A stretch of 7,349 nt of DNA from Christensenella sp. UBA3798. GTDB taxonomy: Bacteria > Bacillota > Clostridia > Christensenellales > CAG-1252. Of this stretch, positions 5,860 through 7,349 are shown in pieces; the first letter of the stretch is position 1, and each line of letters begins with the position of its first letter. The notes beneath the pieces were generated by a model. The model searched no databases and was not told the origin of the DNA. It saw only the letters and a list, made by a program, of their open reading frames with translations. The position numbers were made by a program, and so were the translations under genes. Where the stretch lies: positions 1 to 7,349 of the forward strand of contig DFEQ01000073.1 of the NCBI GenBank assembly GCA_002368735.1, read 5' to 3'.

Positions 5860-6771
5860 ATGATCATCGGTAAAACCAGAGATAAAATAATGACGGCAGA
5901 CCCTGTCGTTGACATTTCGGTGGATCCTTCCGCCATCATCCGTACCGCCGACGTCCTCTCGGGGCTGAAAAGCATCGCGGATAAGTATACGTCGAGCGTG
6001 AATAAGAAGGCGAACGCCTACGCGGACGAAGCGGTGAAGGGCACTTTTGACAGCGACGAAGAACTGCTGAGGCAGGCGAAGGAAACTTTGGACGCCACCT
6101 ACGGCGCAAAGAAGAGCAAGGCGGAGGGCAACTACGCATTCAAGAGCGACGAACTTCAAGAGAAGAAAAGCGGACTTTCCGCGGATAGAGCGTACGCCTT
6201 GGATCGCGTGGGCGACCGCTACGGGGAAAAGGCGGAAAAACTGACGGAGGACATCGCCAAGAGGGGATTGTCGCATTCCACCATCGCCGACCTCGCAAAA
6301 CGCGACCTCGACGAGAGGAGGAGCGACGAGCTCGCGCACGTCAACTACGTCTACGACGCCAAGATCAAAGCGGTGGACAGCAAGATCGAGCACTTGACCT
6401 CGGCGTACGAGACCGCCCTCAAGAACTACGAGATCGCCTACGCCCTTGCGCTGGAGAAGAAGATCGCGTCTCTCGAGAGCAAACGGGATCGACTCTCGGA
6501 GGAATACGCCAAGGAGCACAAGGACGAGAGGAGCAAGCTCTACGGAGAATACCTCGCGCGGGATAAAGCGCAGAACGAGGAGTACGAGGCGCGCGAAGGG
6601 GACTACGTCGGCGAAAAAAGAGAGAACTATTTGGAAAGATACAACTATCTCGTAGATCAGCTCGCTGGGAAGACGGCAAAGAGCGTCGCTAACTTTATCA
6701 AGAGTAACGAGTCGGCGCTCAAGGAGTACCTCGGGCTGTATTACGACGACTTCGTCAAGGAGGTGACGTAA
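5860..6771 (+). CDS. Long helical/coiled-coil phage protein, candidate DNA-ejection or tail-needle component
   Basis: A 303-residue protein, not assigned to a family. After a short N-terminal region with its only two prolines (residues 15 and 23), the remaining 280 residues have no proline, cysteine or tryptophan and are dominated by Lys, Glu, Asp, Ala and Leu. That strongly suggests nearly continuous helix and coiled coil. It contains 22 tyrosines, several spaced 11 apart (43/54, 81/92, 183/194, 231/242). A break around AKRGLSHSTIADLAKRDLDE (133-152) resembles a Gly-Leu-Ser motif that I have seen in other phage virion-associated helical proteins; this is recall only. There is no signal peptide or membrane helix. 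By position after the hub and tail gene, it could be an internal ejection protein (as P22 gp7/gp16/gp20 or T7 gp14-16) or a trimeric needle (as P22 gp26, a coiled coil). Both are inference. Its last codons contain the holin ribosome binding site. Confidence 0.7.
   Translation: MIIGKTRDKIMTADPVVDISVDPSAIIRTADVLSGLKSIADKYTSSVNKKANAYADEAVKGTFDSDEELLRQAKETLDATYGAKKSKAEGNYAFKSDELQEKKSGLSADRAYALDRVGDRYGEKAEKLTEDIAKRGLSHSTIADLAKRDLDERRSDELAHVNYVYDAKIKAVDSKIEHLTSAYETALKNYEIAYALALEKKIASLESKRDRLSEEYAKEHKDERSKLYGEYLARDKAQNEEYEAREGDYVGEKRENYLERYNYLVDQLAGKTAKSVANFIKSNESALKEYLGLYYDDFVKEVT
6753..6768 (+). promoter_or_regulatory. Holin ribosome binding site displayed in a small hairpin loop
   Basis: AAGGAGGTGA (6757-6766) matches the full anti-Shine-Dalgarno consensus. 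Flanking CGTCA (6753-6757) and TGACG (6764-6768) form a 5-bp stem whose 6-base loop is exactly AGGAGG. The stem lies within the last codons of the upstream gene, just before its stop (6769-6771). The holin ATG follows the core GGAGG by 11 bases, or the end of the extended site by 8. An alternative pairing of GACG (6745-6748) with CGTC (6753-6756) would compete with this stem. The effect on holin timing is inferred. Confidence 0.5.
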
Positions 6772-6774
6772 AAA

Positions 6775-7056
6775 ATGTGGGAACAGATCATGGAAGCGGC
6801 GGCGGCAAACGGTATCTGGGCGCTATTGTTCCTCGGGCTACTCATCTATCAGCTCAATGACAGCAAGAAGCGTGAAGAAAAGTACACCGCCACCATCAAC
6901 AGTCTGACAGAAGGCTTATCAGCCCTCGAAGGCATCAAGCAGGATATCAAGAGCATCATCGATACCATTGATTCCACGGTGAAGCTGGGCGAGAGCGTCT
7001 TCGGAAAGAAGAAGACGGAAAAGAAGGGCAAGGACGAACAGTCCCTACCCGAATGA
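6775..7056 (+). CDS. bhlA: BhlA/UviB-type holin
   Basis: A 93-residue membrane protein with one N-terminal transmembrane segment (about 12-27, NGIWALLFLGLLIYQL) and then the family's typical signature NDSKKREEKYTATINSL. This order, MWEQI--A--NGIWA-LF--LLIYQL-DSKKREEKY, is characteristic of BhlA (Bacillus phage/bacteriocin holin) and UviB-like proteins. The rest is a charged helix (about 31-70) and a Lys-rich tail (FGKKKTEKKGKDEQSLPE) expected in the cytoplasm. The family is usually 70-90 residues, so this length fits. Holins gather in the inner membrane and open it at a set time so a lysin can reach the wall. Here the gene follows the virion genes immediately, in the same operon, with a very strong ribosome site, and is the last gene before a terminator. 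No endolysin is visible next to it. Confidence 0.88.
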   Translation: MWEQIMEAAAANGIWALLFLGLLIYQLNDSKKREEKYTATINSLTEGLSALEGIKQDIKSIIDTIDSTVKLGESVFGKKKTEKKGKDEQSLPE

Positions 7057-7089
7057 TCTCCCATCGCGAGGAGCGACGGAGAAAAAACG

Positions 7090-7127
7090 GGGACCCGAAA
7101 CACAGTTTCGAGTCCCTTCTTTTTTTT
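7090..7127 (+). terminator. Rho-independent terminator, probably acting in both directions
   Basis: GGGACCCGAAAC (7090-7101) pairs with GTTTCGAGTCCC (7105-7116) over an ACA loop, with a single C-A mismatch (7095/7111). It is followed by TTC and eight Ts (7120-7127). This ends the phage late operon, 34 bases after the holin stop. On the minus strand the same stem is followed by six Ts (complement of the As at 7082-7087), so it may also end the DhaL-type gene that converges from the right. The 86-base gap 7057-7142 contains nothing else that I can identify; no clear attachment site is recognisable by eye. Confidence 0.85.
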
Positions 7128-7142
7128 ATTCTTTCCGACGAG

Positions 7143-7349
7143 TTACGCCTTGAAGTTTTTGATGTACTTCGCGAGCTCGTTGAAGATGACGTCGAGGCCA
7201 TGTGCGCCGGCGTCGGGATAGCCGATGGAGCGCTCGCCCACGGTGCCCGCTCTGCCGAGGGTCGCCACGTGCGTCTTGGTCGCTTCTGCGCCGTCGTGCG
7301 CCGCCTTAGCGCCGAGGTCGATGCCTTCCTGCAGCTTCTTGCCTTCTTC
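7143..7349 (-). CDS. dhaL: Dihydroxyacetone kinase DhaL-domain protein, C-terminal end (rest outside the window)
   Basis: The minus strand is open from the window edge to a stop at 7143-7145, giving 68 codons. The peptide reads EEGKKLQEGIDLGAKAAHDG, then AEATKTHVATLGRAGTVGER, then SIGYPDAGAHGLDVIFNELA and KYIKNFKA. The combination GAEATK-(8)-GRAG--GERSIG--DAGA is the diagnostic end of the DhaL fold, which binds ADP/ATP and Mg in dihydroxyacetone kinase; E. coli DhaL has GRASYLGERSIGHQDPGA-type wording. The Arg in GERS and the Asp-x-Gly-Ala motif belong to the nucleotide-binding end. The common DPGA proline is Ala here. This could be a stand-alone DhaL subunit of a PTS-type kinase or the C-terminal half of a single-chain ATP-dependent kinase; the window does not decide. 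GC at third positions is about 84% by hand count, and the gene converges on the phage operon, so it is probably chromosomal. Confidence 0.85.
   Translation of the reverse strand, partial: EEGKKLQEGIDLGAKAAHDGAEATKTHVATLGRAGTVGERSIGYPDAGAHGLDVIFNELAKYIKNFKA

Noticed and set aside
5761..6519. 252-codon open frame on the minus strand across the 5849/5860 gene junction
   Set aside because: It overlaps two plus-strand genes and their ribosome site; the peptide has an artificial Val/Arg/Leu composition.
7058..7076. Small stems (CTCC/GGAG and TCGC/GCGA) just after the holin stop
   Set aside because: Four-base stems that exclude each other; the real hairpin is at 7090-7116.
1..7349. CRISPR array, tRNA, insertion sequence, toxin-antitoxin or defence gene
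   Set aside because: I found no regular direct repeats, cloverleaf-like sequence, transposase motif or defence domain; the window is fully explained by structural phage genes, a holin and one kinase fragment.

Overview
The window is the right-hand part of a bacteriophage late (virion-assembly) operon, almost certainly an integrated prophage. It ends next to a chromosomal gene on the opposite strand. Eight phage genes run left to right on the + strand, tightly packed: the end of a portal protein, a scaffold-like protein, the major capsid protein, a small conserved-looking protein, a head-tail adaptor, a beta-propeller-like tail/hub protein, an unrecognised beta-rich protein and a long helical protein. 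A BhlA/UviB-type holin gene closes the operon. A strong rho-independent hairpin follows, and then the 3' end of a dihydroxyacetone kinase DhaL-domain gene (7143-7349) reads back towards it.

Organism: the sequence is GC-rich, Shine-Dalgarno sites are strong and near-consensus (AAGGAGG, and a full AAGGAGGTGA before the holin), and the holin belongs to a type common in Bacillota. This suggests a GC-rich Bacillota (clostridial, perhaps gut-associated) host. That is inference; no taxonomic marker is present. The DhaL fragment has very GC-rich third codon positions and looks like an ordinary host gene.

Layout: 1-525 portal C-terminus; 551-1195 scaffold; 1197-2381 capsid; 2397-2720 small protein; 2754-3293 adaptor; 3290-4732 propeller/hub; 4734-5849 unknown virion protein; 5860-6771 helical protein; 6775-7056 holin; 7090-7127 terminator; 7143-7349 (minus) DhaL end. 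No stretch above 100 bases lacks a gene, and no internal promoter or terminator is evident, so the phage genes probably share one long transcript entering from the left. Stops and starts overlap or nearly touch (ATGA at 3290-3293), which points to translational coupling.

How the genes work together: the order portal, scaffold, coat, small gene, about 180-residue adaptor, about 480-residue propeller-like hub matches the head and short-tail module of P22-like (and, more loosely, T7-like) podoviruses. No tape-measure, sheath or tail-tube genes lie between capsid and lysis. The window therefore most plausibly encodes a short-tailed virion with few tail parts. The two proteins after the hub (371 and 303 residues) occupy the position where such phages encode tail needle, spike or DNA-ejection proteins, but I cannot assign them. 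No endolysin, spike, integrase or defence gene is visible. The most interesting non-coding signals are a hairpin that sequesters the adaptor's ribosome binding site and a hairpin that displays the holin's ribosome binding site in its loop.
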